From: Xiphias gladius
Lineage: Eukaryota > Chordata > Actinopteri > Istiophoriformes > Xiphiidae
Length of the DNA: 64,000 bases
Direction: 5' to 3'
Assembly (NCBI RefSeq): GCF_016859285.1
Contig: NC_053405.1
Coordinates: forward strand, 865,760-929,759
In this document: piece after piece, positions 47,934 to 60,442 of the stretch
Layout: the number at the start of each line of letters is the position of its first letter
How positions within the stretch are numbered: the first letter of the stretch is position 1
Program-made: the position numbers and the translations under genes
The notes under the pieces: model-generated
Seen by the model: only the letters and a program-made list of their open reading frames with translations
What the model was told of the DNA's origin: nothing
The model's database searches: none

Positions 47934-48243
47934 ATGATGTTGTTGTTGTGGTTCTTGTTGTTGTTGTTGTTGTTGTGGTTGTTGTTATTGTTGTTATTGT
48001 TGTTGTTGTGGTTGTTGTTGTTGTTATTGTTGTTGTCGTGGTTGTCGCTTTTAATTTTGCTTCATTTATGTTGCACTTTGTAACAAATGCTACACGAATG
48101 AAATGTGTTGTTGATGTTGTTATTGTTATTGTTGTTGTTATTGTTTTTGTTGTTGTTGTTATTGTTATTGTTGTTGTTGTTGTTATTGTTGTTGTTGTTG
48201 TGGTTGTGGTTGTTGTGGTTGCGGTTGTTGTCGTCGTCGTATT
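47934..48243. repeat. (TTG)n-rich trinucleotide repeat tract
   Basis: About 300 bases of GTT/TTG with GTG and ATT variants, interrupted near 48050-48105 by unique-looking sequence (tttaattttgcttcatttat). That same phrase also occurs just upstream at 47893-47912, so a segment including its flank was duplicated with the repeat. The long polyvaline-like open frame is a by-product. Confidence 0.93.
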
Positions 48244-49319
48244 AGTTCCTGACCCATTTTGATTGAGAACATTTTACATCTCATTACATCCCTTTAGGTC
48301 CCGTCGTGGAGCGATAAGAAGGAGCCAGGAACCAGAGGGGAGAACAGATAATTCAGTGTTAGGACGGATGACGAAGTGTCCAGACAGTTTGTCTCACGCA
48401 GTTTAAATTTTCACTCTGTACATTTCTGACTTCTTTTCAGCGTCGGTGTGGAGACACTTCCTTCTCCTCGTTCTGACACCGACATGCGAAGTTCCTGTCT
48501 CTTCATTTATGGTGAACAGACGTGTGGAAGGAGCCAGACGTGGACAGTCAGCTTTTATTTGTCTCTCTGTACGTCCATCCTTTCATTTGCAGATACATCA
48601 TATTTCATCTGTATAGGATTTACAAAAAAGCGACTGAAGCAGCTGCTTGTAAGTCAAACATCCGCTGCAGCTACATTCTATGAACATCACAGATTGTCCA
48701 TTGAAATAAAATGGCGCCTGTGGAGAGAGTGAGCGTTGACTCCGTCCTGCCGTTGATGTCGCGTAATGTAGCGTTGAGAGCTCACAGCAATAAATGATCG
48801 ATACCTGACTGATTATTGGCACATGTGCGGTGGGAAAACAGCAGCGTGGGTGATAATAATCTGGTTTAATCTCAGACAGCAACTCTCTCTCTCTCTCTCT
48901 CTATGCTGATGTCATGGAGCTGCAGCAGGAAACACGCCGAAGCCTATAGCTCCCTCTGGTGGAGAGGTGGAGTAAGGCAGCGAGACGAGACGTGACTGAA
49001 AATATTTTCGTTTATGCGAATTTTTTGGTTTGTTTTTTTGTTTTTCATGAGCATAGACTGTCACTGTTGAGACTCTGAGGGAATGGGTTCTTCAGAAACA
49101 GGCTGCTGAGGCCTCAGGCTGACTTCAGTCACTGGGTTCAGCTACAACGTGAGACCTGTGGATTTCACAGTGGGTCACAGGCTGGACGCTGTTGTGCCTG
49201 AGGGGACAAACAGACTTAGACCGACGCTGTGCTCATCAGAGAGTTTACAGTGATCTACTCTCTACGGACTCTACTGTCCGGTTGGGACTGAGGCCGACCC
49301 GACAGACCAGGTCCGACGT
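48244..49319. other. Non-coding stretch, no gene recognised
   Basis: A CT run lies at 48884-48902 and a reverse CTCF-like site at 48949-48962. No gene is recognised. Confidence 0.5.
48949..48962 (-). promoter_or_regulatory. CTCF-like motif, reverse orientation
   Basis: GCTCCCTCTGGTGG on plus reads CCACCAGAGGGAGC on minus, a fair CTCF core. It lies about 2 kb upstream of the presumed diras1 promoter. Confidence 0.4.
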
Positions 49320-50330
49320 GATCGAAGAACGAACCACCGACTGAAAGTCGAGGCATAAAGATGAGTTTTAAGTTTGGATTTAAAGGCCTCAGCAGAGTCA
49401 TACGGTCTGATGTCAGCAGGGACGGGGGCCCCGATAGGAGGAGGCCCCGCAGCCTGCTGACTGCTATTTAACTCTGGGGACAGACAGGAGCCCTGAAGAG
49501 CAGCGGACTGAATGTAAGGTTCAAGGAGATCAGACGGGTATGAAGGGGGAAAGTCCGTTTAGGGTTTTGTCTGTCAATAGAAGCACCTTAAAGCCTGATC
49601 AGACATGGACAGGGGGCCAATGAAAGGAAGCTGAAACTGCTGTAATGTGGTCAAAAGTTCTGGAGTAAGACTTTTAGTGGGCCAGAAAACCAAACCTCAC
49701 AACAGGCGAGTCTGGATCACACAAAGGCGTCAGTTGGCATCTCGGCATCTGCCATGGACGGAAAAGGAGGCGCAGGAGAAAAAAGGCTGCTCGGGATTCG
49801 TGGTGTCTTTGACGTGCTGATCAAAAGAGGGTCGGAGCAGACCTAACTTGGCGTTAGGTTCTTGACTGTCAGAAATCACACAGTTGTCGAGGGTTAATGT
49901 TACTTGATCAAACCGGTGTCTGCGTCGGTTCAGCCGGCGGAGGGTCGAGGAGGCGGGTAGCAGGGGTAGTCTCAAAATGTATGAAGACAGAGCATGTCTC
50001 AAATGGTTCTGCAGAATAAAAAACTGGAGACGAGGAAGTTAGTTTAGTTTGCGTCACATCTCGCCGATTTTCCCGCAGAAAAGCAGCTGAGAGACGGCTG
50101 CTTTCGAAAAAGTTTGGCTACAGCGTCGAAGCGAAATCTAGGATTGCGTCTGTCGTTACCGATTAAGCGAGATGCGGTAAATGTGCCGCTGGAATCCAGG
50201 ACAACACTCGTGGCACTGGGGGTAGAAGAATTCCAGCTTAGATTCTTGCCGCTTGCGCTCCAGTCTCCGGCAGGCCTGCTTAAGGGAACTTGTTTCATCC
50301 AGGAGTCCGGTTGTAGACAACGGCAACAAC
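49320..50330. repeat. Diverged dispersed fish repeat
   Basis: Phrases such as gggggccccgataggaggag, ggttttgtctgtcaatagaa, gcaccttaaagcctgatcag and ctgtaatgtggtcaaaagtt resemble, in order, a long repeat I remember from fish genomes (bracketing 'gggccccgat' and 'gtgatgtgatcaaa'). The later part (tgctgatcaaaagagggtcg, ggttcttgactgtcagaaat) fits its continuation. Class not determined; overlapping open frames are not called. Confidence 0.45.
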
Positions 50331-50880
50331 ATCTGTGACCGACTGGCTTTGGTGGTGAGAGGTGCAACTGAATCCAGGAGACCAGACAGAGTCACTGCAG
50401 TGACAGGAGCCAGGACCACCGGTAACCGCTCACCAGGACCAGTTAAAGCTGATGGACCGGCGCGTCGAGCGGTAAACACATCGGCACCGACGCTGGGAGG
50501 ATTTGGCACCAGCACCGAATCGGGTCAAGGCTTTTACCGCTGCAGTGAGCAGGATCACGCACAAACTGGCTGAAACCAAAACCGTCAGCGAGGGCCAGAG
50601 AGCCTCTAGTTAGAGGGTCAGAGGCCTCATTCGGGTGAACGCTGAAGTCACCTCCGAGTAGAAACTCACCAGAGTGAAAGGTCCGAGAGAAAGAGGGGCC
50701 AGCTGGTCTACAGAGTACCACAAGGCCGGAGTCCGGAGACCTGGACAAAGTCATTTATACCCGATGGAGACGGTTTTAAAGCTGAAGGGCTGAAAACAGT
50801 TTGAAGTAACATCCAGTTTGGATGTTGAACTCCTGGGTTAAGGCAACGCCCCCCCCCATTCCACCATGTTCTCCACTACA
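50331..50880. other. Non-coding stretch, no gene recognised
   Basis: No domain or repeat is recognised with confidence. Confidence 0.4.
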
Positions 50881-51345
50881 CCCCCTCCCTTCTCTCTACC
50901 CCCCCCAACCCCGCCCTCCGCCCCCCCCCCCCCCCTCCATCTCTCTCTCTCTCCCCCCTCCCTTCTCTCCTTCTCTCTCTCTCTCTCTCTCCCTCCCTCC
51001 CCTCCCTCCTCAGTGTCCCCCCTCCCTCCTCAGGCCCCCTCTCTCCCCCCTCCCTTCTCTCTCTCTCCCTCCCCCACCCCTCCTCCCCCTCTCTCTCCCC
51101 CCTCCCTTCTCTCTCTCTCCCTCCCTCCCTCCCCCTCCCCCTCTCTCCCCCCTCCCTTCTCTCCATCTCTCTCTCTCCCTTTTCTCCGTCTCTCTCTCTC
51201 TCTCCCCTCTCTCTCCCCTCCCTTCTCCTCCCTCTCTCTCTCTCTCTCTCTCTGTCCTCATCTCTCCTCTTCAGCTCTGCCTCTTCTCTTCTCTCTCTCG
51301 CTCCCCCTTCTCTCTCTCCCTCTGCCTTTTATCTCATCTCTTGCC
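50881..51345. repeat. Pyrimidine-rich tract (CT/CCCT), about 465 bp
   Basis: Nearly all C and T with rare purines; the run 50940-51011 is pure pyrimidine. It yields Ser/Leu/Pro open frames of up to 295 codons that I reject as genes. It abuts a CpG-rich patch. Confidence 0.95.
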
Positions 51346-51349
51346 CCTT

Positions 51350-51690
51350 TTATCGCGGGTCGAGCGTCGGCCCGGCTCGGTCCGGTTCGGCCCGGCCCGG
51401 CCCGGCCCGGCCCGGCCCTGCTGCTAAAAGCTGCGCGTCGAGGCGAAACGCGCCTCGTTCGCTGGCGCAGATCGGACGGGAGGAGGCTGATGAGTCAGAT
51501 TCGGGATTTAAATCCGCCTTTAACGCAGAAGCCGGGTTTTCACGCCATCCATCCTTCATGCGGATTTTGGGGGGGGCGGGGGTGCGTCCTGGTTTCTCTC
51601 CTTCGTGCGGGCAGAGGGATGGAGGATGGGGGAGCTGGTGAAGCGCAGACGTCGTCGGCAGAGCAGCAGCTAGACATCATCTGGGAGGTC
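51350..51690. promoter_or_regulatory. CpG-rich patch, possible promoter
   Basis: It includes a (CGGCC)n pentamer run at about 51388-51417, many CpGs to 51560, and an AP-1-type TGAGTCA at 51490-51496. An ATG at 51620 opens a short frame (MEDGGAGEAQTSSAEQQ) that ends at a weak GTCAGA donor, but I cannot match it to a protein. Could be a promoter or simply GC-rich repeat. Confidence 0.25.
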
Positions 51691-54374
51691 AGAGAGAGAA
51701 TCTGTTGTTTTCATCCTGTTGGTGTGAACGTTGATGTGCGAGGCTTCGTCTAAAATGTGAATCCTGCACGTGAACAATTGTCGGGTTTGATGTTTTTTTT
51801 TTTTTCCGGCCGGTTGGTGCTTTTCAGCCTCGAACGTCACCTGCGGTCTGTCCCAGTCTGTGCTGGTTTCACTGGGTTCACTGGTTCATGGTGCTTTGTG
51901 AGGGTCTGTGTTTCTGCTGCGGGGAATATTCGGTTGTTCATTGCGTCCGTTTTTTCTGCTCAGAGCTTTCTCCTCTCTCAGAAATCGCGGATTCGCGTTG
52001 GTGTTTCTTCTTGTTTCATGATGCAGTAAAAGGCAGCTGTGATCGGATGAATCGCCCTTTTCTCTCTCTGCGAAATACTGGAAATGTTGCGGGAATGTTG
52101 TGGGAACTCTCCGGTCGGGAGCAGCTCTGCTGGTGGCTTTTGGTTTTGTTAGTGGTTTGTAACTAAGTACATTTACTCCGGTACCGTGTCAAAGTGCAAC
52201 TTGCAGGTAGCCGTACTTTAGCGGGGCCTTTTCTTCTCGTGCCACTTTCCGCTTCTGCTCGTTCACTTTAACCGACGATCGACCGCTTTAGTCGCTTTAC
52301 AGGTTGAGGTTTGTTCACGACTTGACAAACTACGAGGTCTGGGTGTAGATGAAACGGCCCCGCACTGTAAAAACCGGGTTGCCATGGTCACTGGAAAGAT
52401 GTCAGCAGCACATATTGCAAAGCGCAGCACCGTGCGAGGCTTTCACCTGGACCCCCCCCCCCGGGGCCCATCCACCCATGGGCCCCGGGGGCCTCTCTCT
52501 CTCACAGCTGGCTCCGTTTTAACGGTAAAACTCTGCTGCTCTGGCTGTTCGGGCGACAACACTCAGAGCTCGGCTGCAAGTGGAGGTTTTCTTTCAAACA
52601 TTTTCGCTTCGTCAAGTGCAGATTTAAATATTGTTCCCAATAATGAAAGTGAAGGTGGAAACTGCACGTGGAGTTCGACGATAGCAGCCCGCTGCCGATT
52701 GACCGACGAACCCGAAGTTCCGTCAGCTGCTGACGGGCTCCGTCTCCGGGTGGTGGAGGATGTCGGAGTCGGGGTGTGGCTGCCGGCAGCATCTCCGCCC
52801 TCTGATGATCTCTCGGATCAAACTGACGAGACGGCGCAGAGGGTGGAAAGGAAAGGGAACTTGGGGCCACGGAAGGGACCAGACCGGAGATTTCAAGGAC
52901 CATGTGTGGGTTCCGGCTGTGACCTGGACTTTAGAAACACGCAGCTCACGGGTCCTGAATGTGGTTTTCAAGACGTGTGACTGAATAATGGCTCACCGGT
53001 AGATTCACAGCAGAGGCTCTGACTCTTTGTCTCACACAACCACTAAAAAGCATGTACCAGGCGAAGGCATGACGGGGTCCGGTGCACCGGACCATCTGGG
53101 GCTGAGACCAGCATCTCAAAGTATGAGCTGACGACACTCTACCCCAGAGACCCGATTTCCGCCGGGCAGCATTAGAGCCTCGCGAGCTGCAGGAACAGTT
53201 TGCTGATGTGTTTCCGTGTCGGTCAACCTGCGGAGACTTGAGACTTGGAGCATCTTTAATGTATCATCACTCACACTTTATATCAGACTCACTGTCCCTT
53301 TTGCTTTTGAGCTGTCAACTCTTCTTAGGAAATGTTTACTTGGTAGATCAAATCTATTGTCACTGGTTCCTGGAATTCAGAATATTTTACGGACTATGTA
53401 AATCTCCGGTCTTTATAAAAATCCCCGTGTGACCCACGTTTGGAAAAATGCATCTGAGCTTCCAGGCACAAATTCTGAAATTCCCACCTTCGGCTAAAGC
53501 GGCAGATTTATTACCGTACTTTTGAATGTGGTCCCAAACATGTATCATGTTTCATGTGTAGTGGCTTAAAACCTTAACATTTAAAGAATATAAATACAGA
53601 TGTAGTGGAAACGTCCCCCGACCTGAGCGAGTGTCTGGACAGGTGCGAGCTAAGTGGAAGGTATCGAGCAATAAATCTAATTTGGAGCATTCGTTGTTCC
53701 ATTGGTTGTTGTTGCTGACAAACTCTGACTTCGGACGTTGAGAATCCGCAACATATTTCATGGAAGAAACAACCAGATCCACATGGTTCAAAAATCCAAT
53801 GTCTTGGAGGGTCTTTGAATGCACCAGCAGGAAGTGTTTTCAAAATGAGTCCCTGCTCTCAGCTGCATCTTCCCATGATGCTAATTTACCTTTGGAGCAA
53901 AACGACTAAAGATCACTGAAGGTTACTGTGATGGATTATGTCTCCGCACCAAGATTCAGGTCTCTGCAGTTAGATTTCCAGACCTGCAGCGGAGCTAACA
54001 CCTGCCTGGGTGTAGGAAGTGAATGGAAACTGATCAGCAGGTATGTGAAGTGAAGCGTAGAGAGAGAAAGGCCGGAATCTCAGGTTGTTTTCTGCAGAAA
54101 ACAAAAGATTTGAAATGTGACGCTGTAGAAATGGAAGGTTTATTCAGATAATTCAGAGACTCAGGGGCCAGTGATGGACATGATCCGGATACTGATTCGT
54201 ATTTTTAATACCGAGAATCCACCCAAACCAAGTCCAGTCTCATATTTGCTGTGTCTGTGATGTTCAGCTGCATTTTGCAGACCGGTTCCCCAAATGGTTT
54301 GTAGCTGTAATGTCTCTGTAGTTTTGTCGGCCGCTTTCCTACTGGTCTGTACTGGTTCTCCAGAGTCCGGTAGA
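51691..54374. other. Non-coding stretch, no gene recognised
   Basis: Contains the hairpin at 52458-52491. Open frames at 52384-52980 have no recognised domain. Confidence 0.45.
52458..52491. repeat. 13-bp GC-only-stem inverted repeat with 8-nt loop
   Basis: cccccggggccca (52458-52470), loop tccaccca, then tgggccccggggg (52479-52491). The arms are exact reverse complements and each is itself partly palindromic. Confidence 0.9.
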
Positions 54375-54515
54375 GCTTTTCTCTTTGTGGAGCAGCAGTG
54401 GCTCCTCCTGTCCACAGGTCAAAGTGTCCTTGAGCAAGTTGCTCCTGATGGTGGGACCTGCACCTCACCTGGCAGCCAGACTGAGCAGTGCTATAAAAAT
54501 GCAGTCGACGAATCC
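54375..54515 (+). mobile_element. 5'-truncated tRNA-SINE copy
   Basis: tgtccacaggtcaaagtgtc, cttgagcaagttgctcctga, tggtgggacctgcacctcac and gtgctataaaaatgcagtc follow the body and tail of the same SINE family as 17.5 and 23.8 kb. The tRNA head is missing. Confidence 0.65.
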
Positions 54516-54605
54516 TTCTGTTTTCCTCCTGAGAGTTTAATTTAGTTTTGAAGGGTCTTCAATCGTCTCCCGTAGGTTTACAGTCAAACCCAGAACCATC
54601 GTGTT

Positions 54606-54672
54606 TTATATTTAACCTTTATTTAATCGCGTGATCTCAGTGAGATCAAGATCTTCTCCAGCCTGAAGTAAC
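54606..54672. repeat. Short dispersed fish repeat (aacctttatttaa type)
   Basis: tttaacctttatttaatcgc followed by tcagtgagatcaagatcttc resembles the widespread 'tttaacctttatttaaccagg..cattgagatcaagatctc' fish repeat. Confidence 0.5.
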
Positions 54673-56094
54673 GACTTCGATCAACAAGACACATTTATCA
54701 GCGACTTCCTTCCAGCCAACTCTCACGCTGATCACATGACTGATCAGAGAGGGAATAACCAATCAGAGATACAGATCGACCCGACATCCGCCATGTTGAA
54801 CATTCGCTTAAAGAATCCTACAGGTCATTCAGGGGTTTGTTTTTCTAAAACAACACGTGGAATTATCATTTTTAAAAAGTGAAATCTCTAAATCTGCAGG
54901 AATAAACAACAACAGTCTGATTGATCTATAAGCTGTAAATATAGAAACGGGGACGAAACCACAGGAAACCAAACTCTGCTGAGACACGTTCTGCTGCCGG
55001 TGGACGAGGTTTTGTCAGAGAAACCAGATCACGAGGAGAATTTAGCTCCACGCTGACGAGAGCAGACAGAGGAGACGATCGGAGACTGAATCAGGTCAGA
55101 TTTATTCTGCTCGTTTGTTCGCAGCTGCTAAATGAAAAAGAGACAAAGAGAAGTTGTGTAACGTCGTATCAAATTATTATTGATATACATTATTGAAGAC
55201 AATTCTTATTGTCTTCATTATTGTGATCAGACCGTCTCTGTGTCCTGGAGGATCTGCTCTGAACCAGCTCCAGACTCTGCAGCTTTCTGACATTTCTCAG
55301 ACTTTTAGAGTCAAAACTAGTTTGATCAGTAGTTTTTTATCCTGGCGTTTCTGGGTCAAATGAAGGATTTTTACTTTGTGATGATGACTTTGATGAGTAG
55401 GAAATGGATCTAATCATTGATGAACGGTGGAGCAGCAGCAGAATAAAGGAGATCTCCACCGTCAAGCGGACTTGATGAGTGACTGTCCAGTTCTCTCCCT
55501 GCCCTCAACACACCAACACGATTTATTCTGACTTAAGAAACTCATTTTTATCTTTAGTTTCTGTTGCGACCGCCTGACCACTGTACCTTTTCAGTCTCAG
55601 TGGCGGCAGAGACGATTGACGCATGTTGCAGGCACAGCAATGGAGACCTCTGGTATTGTGTGTAATGTTGTGTGGATGCATAGCGTTGTAGAGAATCTTG
55701 TGCCGCAGGAATTCTGGACCAGGAGTCTGGATCCGGACCGAACTGCACTGGTTCGTCTTTCCTTCGAGAGCAGACGGAAGATTCAGATGTTGGATGTTCG
55801 ACCCGTCTCATGTCGCTCAGACCGGCGCTCTGATCTGTCCTCTCATTGGCTGATTTACAACCTGTACGGACTCAGCTGCGGAGAGGAAGGACTTTAACCT
55901 CTGACCTTTTGGTGATCAGACTCTGTCGGCTCAGATCAGACGTTCTGAGGCTGTTTTCGGGTCGTGACAGTTCAGGCCGCTCTGACTGTGACTCAGCGAC
56001 CCTCGGGGACAGGACGTCCTTCCGACGTAAGCTTACATAACGATGAGGGTTTGGAAGAACGAGCGGGTCCTTGTGCTCCAGGACACTGGGACGG
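54673..56094. other. Non-coding stretch, no gene recognised
   Basis: A 9-bp perfect hairpin (gaagacaat / attgtcttc, 55195-55216) is the only structure noted. No gene is recognised. Confidence 0.45.
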
Positions 56095-56215
56095 ACGGTT
56101 TTCGCTATTTTCTGACGTTTTATAGAGCAAACAATCAATTAATTAATTGAGAAAATAATCGGCAGATTAATCGATGATAAAAATAATGGTTAGTTGCGGA
56201 TCTATTTCAGAACCC
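56095..56215 (-). mobile_element. Fragment of the hAT-like repeat, antisense
   Basis: gctattttctgacgttttat, gagaaaataatcggcagatt and aatggttagttgcggatc are the reverse complement of the first third of the family, ending in its terminal GCAACTAAC. Confidence 0.7.
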
Positions 56216-59200
56216 AGAGAAATTCAGTTTACAATTGTAAAAGGCGACGGAAACCAGAAGCATCGATTTCGGGCTGATCAGTCATTCGTGACATGAGACA
56301 ACTCAAGGTGCTCTTACTGTTTTGAGAGCTTTCAGCTGTATCACATGGTCTAAACCAGCAGATGACGGCTCAGCTAATCCAGGCTCACACGTTGTAATCA
56401 GACCGAACTGATCCTTCGACTGTGAATCAGTAAAAGATTTGGTTCATCAATCTTGTTTTAGATTAAATTATTTTAAATGACAAGGTGCTTTTATTCTGAA
56501 ATAATTACAATTTGAGCGCTGATCATATGATTGAACACAGTCAATTAAAAGTTAGTTAAAAGAGTTAATTTAAAGCTGAAGAACCGCAGGTATCGTAAGG
56601 AAGAACTTACATTAAACTAAAATCGTCATGAAGCAGATTAAAAATCCGCATTTTATTTAAATATTTTAGCTATAATTTATAACCCTGGCTCAAACATGAC
56701 TGAAATCACAGCCCCTTTCAACAACAAGGCCAATACCAAGTGCACTACATGAAAATTAACACAAGATATAAGACGGACAGAATAAGACTCTCAGTGCAGT
56801 GAGACAAATGAAGAAATGGTCCCAAATTTAGTTTAGTAAAAGTCCAACAGAAAAGTCTTCGGCCCTGAGAGTCGGAGCAGAGCTGCACTGTTCTGGGAGC
56901 TTGTTGTGACATTAGGCTGATTTTTGTATTTGTTGGTTTATGGTCTTCGTTGTCCGCCCCAGAACCAGTTCTTTCAGTTTTATCCTTGTTTCACCGGAGC
57001 AAAGTTTGGCTCATCCAGTCATTCGGCCACGATCCCGAGACGTCGAGTGCAAATCATTTTAACTTCATGATGCATCGTGTGCAGTTATTTTATTCTTTGG
57101 TTGGTGACAGTTACACCAACAGATCTTAATTATGTCTTAATAACCTTCATATTATTCTGCATCAACATTTCTCAACTTGCATCTGAGGAAAAGTCATTTG
57201 TCTCTGAAGTAAAATGCCTTTTTTTTGATCGTGAGACATGAATCTTCATATCCCGGCGTAACCTCAGCCGCTCCCGGCTTCTTGCAGCTCTCATCACATT
57301 TTGATATTTATTTCTCACCAGCCGAGCGTCGACCTCCAGAACTCACAGAGACGGACGCAGCATATTTCACATTTCATCCTGTTAACGGCAACAACAGGAC
57401 AGGAAGTGCGAGCGCTGACTCACTCCCTGATGGCGGTCAGTGTGCTGCAGTAAAAGCTTCGTCCTCCTCCTCCTCCTCTTCCTCCTCCTGCGCTGGTTTC
57501 AGCTCTCGGGCGGATTCACATCAGACAAACGCGAAGCTGCTCCACATCCAGTGACAGCATCAGCTTCAGAGAAAAAAAAGGTCTGAAAGGTCCCGAGTCA
57601 GGTTCAAATGCACATTGAAAAGTCAGCATGTTCTCAGAGTTTTTTTTTTTTCCCAGCAGGCCGTGGTTCAGTCACGTCAGAGTTAATGAAATCGTGGCTC
57701 AGGTGAGCGCTGTTGTGGGTTTAGGTATCACTGTGTTTCATGTTTCACTTCTACCAGAGAAAAGGCTTCAGCGATGAGGACTCTCTTCTCGGGGGGTGGG
57801 GTCGTCTCACGGTTGGGCCAACGCGGTAGCTGATGAGGACCGCCGAAACAAAATGCTAGTGTTGGTCTCTGTGAGGTCCGACCGTTCTGTGGAAAGCCAA
57901 GAAGTTCAAACCCTCGTGAACGACATCTGAAGTCACACTATCAACACGTTGTTTGCGTGTCCACTGGTTAACACGATGGCAACCACCAGAAATGTTTGAA
58001 TTGCCCAGTTTTTTTAAAATGAGTTTTTAAAACTTGATTTTATTGATTAAAACAAATACTGGTTGCCTTACTGCAATACAAAGACCTTCTCGGTAGGCCT
58101 GCGTTGAGTAGTGGTAGGGCCCCCCAGGCCCAAAGAAAGGGTCTAACCTGTATGTTCAGCCGCCAACAGGAAACGTCAACATTGATTTGTTGAAACTAAA
58201 AAAGTGGCCAATTAGCTCAAAATCTGGGGTTGACAGCGCATCTTTTTGGCCTTCTTTGCTTTCCATAGTATTCAGAGCTTCAGCCTTAGACCTAGTCCCA
58301 GTCCCTGGACCCTAAAGGCCTCATGCCGTCAGTCAGTCGGTACAACATCTGGCTTTAACATGTGTGTGGTTGTCTGCAGGAGTCAGAGAGTAGACACTGA
58401 CTGGTCTGTGGTCTGCAGAATCAGCCTCTGGCTTTTGGGATCACACCTCATGCAGCCTTCAGCCCGGACCCGGTTTTTATCGGCTGCAGCTTCTGTCTGC
58501 TGCTCCCGTGTCCTGTCAGTCTAATTCACCGGATTAAACCATGGTCCGCTCCTGGTTTGGAGATGGTGGTATAACACTCTCCTGACAGGCAGATTCCGTT
58601 CCCCACACCGACGCCATTTTCTCCTCCTCCTCCTCGTTCTCCTCTCCTTGGCCCGGAGGATGCGGTTGCCGCGGTAACCAGACAGTCTCAGGGGGCAGAG
58701 AGAGAGATGGAGGATGGGAGCCTGGGAGTATGCGGGGGGTGGAGCAGGTGGTAGGAGTGATCCACAGTGTCTTTGTTCAGAGACACGATACATTTAAACA
58801 CATCAACGTTTCTTATGAAAAAAGTCACAAAGCTGAAAATGTGTGTTTGCGAAGGAGCAGAGCAGCAGCCGCGTGCAGGAGGAAGATACTAGTGAAAGCG
58901 TCGTTTAAATCCTCAGCTCCGAGCCACGTCTGACCTCTCTGGGGATGAACCAACGCGGAAACCACACTCGGCTGCTCGATGTTCAGTTGCTTCTGAACCC
59001 CGAAAATGTAGCCGCCATGTGTTTACAGGGCTGTTTCCTCCACGCAGCTCTTTCTACAGTGACGTAAACCCGCTCAAATTAGAGCTGAGACTTGGTGCTT
59101 TAATGTAGAATCGTTACTTTATTTCAGAGCGAATGTACAAAAAATGTGTAACTAAATACAGTTACCGAGGGGAACATTAAAGCAAAGTAGAGCCTGATCA

Positions 59201-60286
59201 TATGGGAGTCAGTGGTGAACTGTACGTCGGTTCCACCACCGTCCAGTCCGAGAGACGAAATAGACCAAGCAGCAGGTCGTTTGGCTGCGGTGACGCTTCA
59301 GCTCAAGGGCTGGACAGAGGAGAAGAGACGAAACGGGAAGAAGTGGAGATTCTGCCGAGTTCAGAGATCAGTCAGAGGATGAACTCAACAGTCATTAGGA
59401 CGTGAAGGGTTCGTCCTCTGGTGAGCGGCACACTTTCGCTCAGTTGTGTCCATTGTTGTTGTTTCGATCCCTCGGTCTCCCTCTAGTCCAGCCTCTCTGG
59501 GCGAAGTCCTTCCATGGATGTTGTTACTCGGGGGGATTTTATTGTGTGCAGCCGTCGGATGACGTCCCCTCGGTCTTCCCGGTTGCTCTTCCGGGGGTTT
59601 GGATTGGAAGTGAGCGGGACGTTTATGGACGATGACGATCATTCATCTGGATCACTCTTCCATCATCCTCCGTAAAATGTGTCTCATGAGTTCAGCATTG
59701 CGCTCGTGACGAGCTGACCTGCTTCTTCGATGTTTGTTTCATTTCATTGCTTATGAACATTTTGCTCTGGGTGAATGAACGAGCGGATGAGCGGGCGCGG
59801 GGAGGTCGGACGTGGCTCCGGGCCCAGACGTGGACTTCTTTTCTTTGTGCTGATGGACTTGTTAAGATGAAGCCGTCTGTGCTGTTTCTGCTTCGTGTTT
59901 TGTGTTGATTTCTTGTGTTTTGCGTCTGGTTGTTTTCATTTCTCTTGAAAGAAGAAACACTAAACGCTTCAATAACAAAAGAAGTCATCCTCCATCTTTG
60001 TCTTTAATTATTCACATTGTTATTCTCACTGTTTCCTCTGTCCTCCATCACTGCACGTGGTTTTTCTTCCTTTCCTCTTTCTGTCTCTGATCTTCTCTTC
60101 CTGTTTCATCTCATCGCGCCGTCGTCTCGTATTTGGGTCACACGCGTCGGATAGGCCGTTTCCATAGCGACCGCACTGGTAATGGGCTCCTTTAACGTTC
60201 GTTAAATCTCTCTCCGTTTGATTCGTTTTTCCTCTCGGGAGCTGCACATTCTCCTACCCAGCATGCTTTGCAGCGACTGCAGCAGC
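56216..60286. other. Non-coding stretch, no gene recognised
   Basis: Includes a TCC run (57459-57489), an X-box-like site at 58665-58678 and a CCTCCT run (58619-58636). Open frames are short and unrecognised. Confidence 0.45.
58665..58678. promoter_or_regulatory. RFX X-box-like site
   Basis: GTTGCCGCGGTAAC matches the RFX X-box form GTTGCC-NN-GGTAAC. Motif evidence only. Confidence 0.4.
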
Positions 60287-60302
60287 TGTGTGTGTGCGTG
60301 CG

Positions 60303-60363
<61 letters not shown>
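60287..60363. repeat. (GT)n microsatellite
   Basis: A GT run with a few CG interruptions near the left end. It is followed at 60506-60534 by an inverted CA run, 142 bases away. Confidence 0.96.
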
Positions 60364-60364
<1 letters not shown>

Positions 60365-60442
60365 AGCTGACAGAGGAGGCAGAGAGAGCCATCCCTTGAT
60401 GTAAATGTGTCACCATGGCGATGGAGGGGGGGATGTGGGCCT

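Noticed and set aside
51620..51690. Possible first coding exon beginning MEDGGAGEAQTSSAEQQ
   Set aside because: It lies in a CpG-rich patch, but the donor is weak (GTCAGA), no downstream exon was found, and I do not recognise the protein.
50822..51753. Ser/Leu/Pro-rich frames of 201 and 295 codons
   Set aside because: They are translations of a CT/CCCT pyrimidine tract with no domain and overlapping frames of equal quality.
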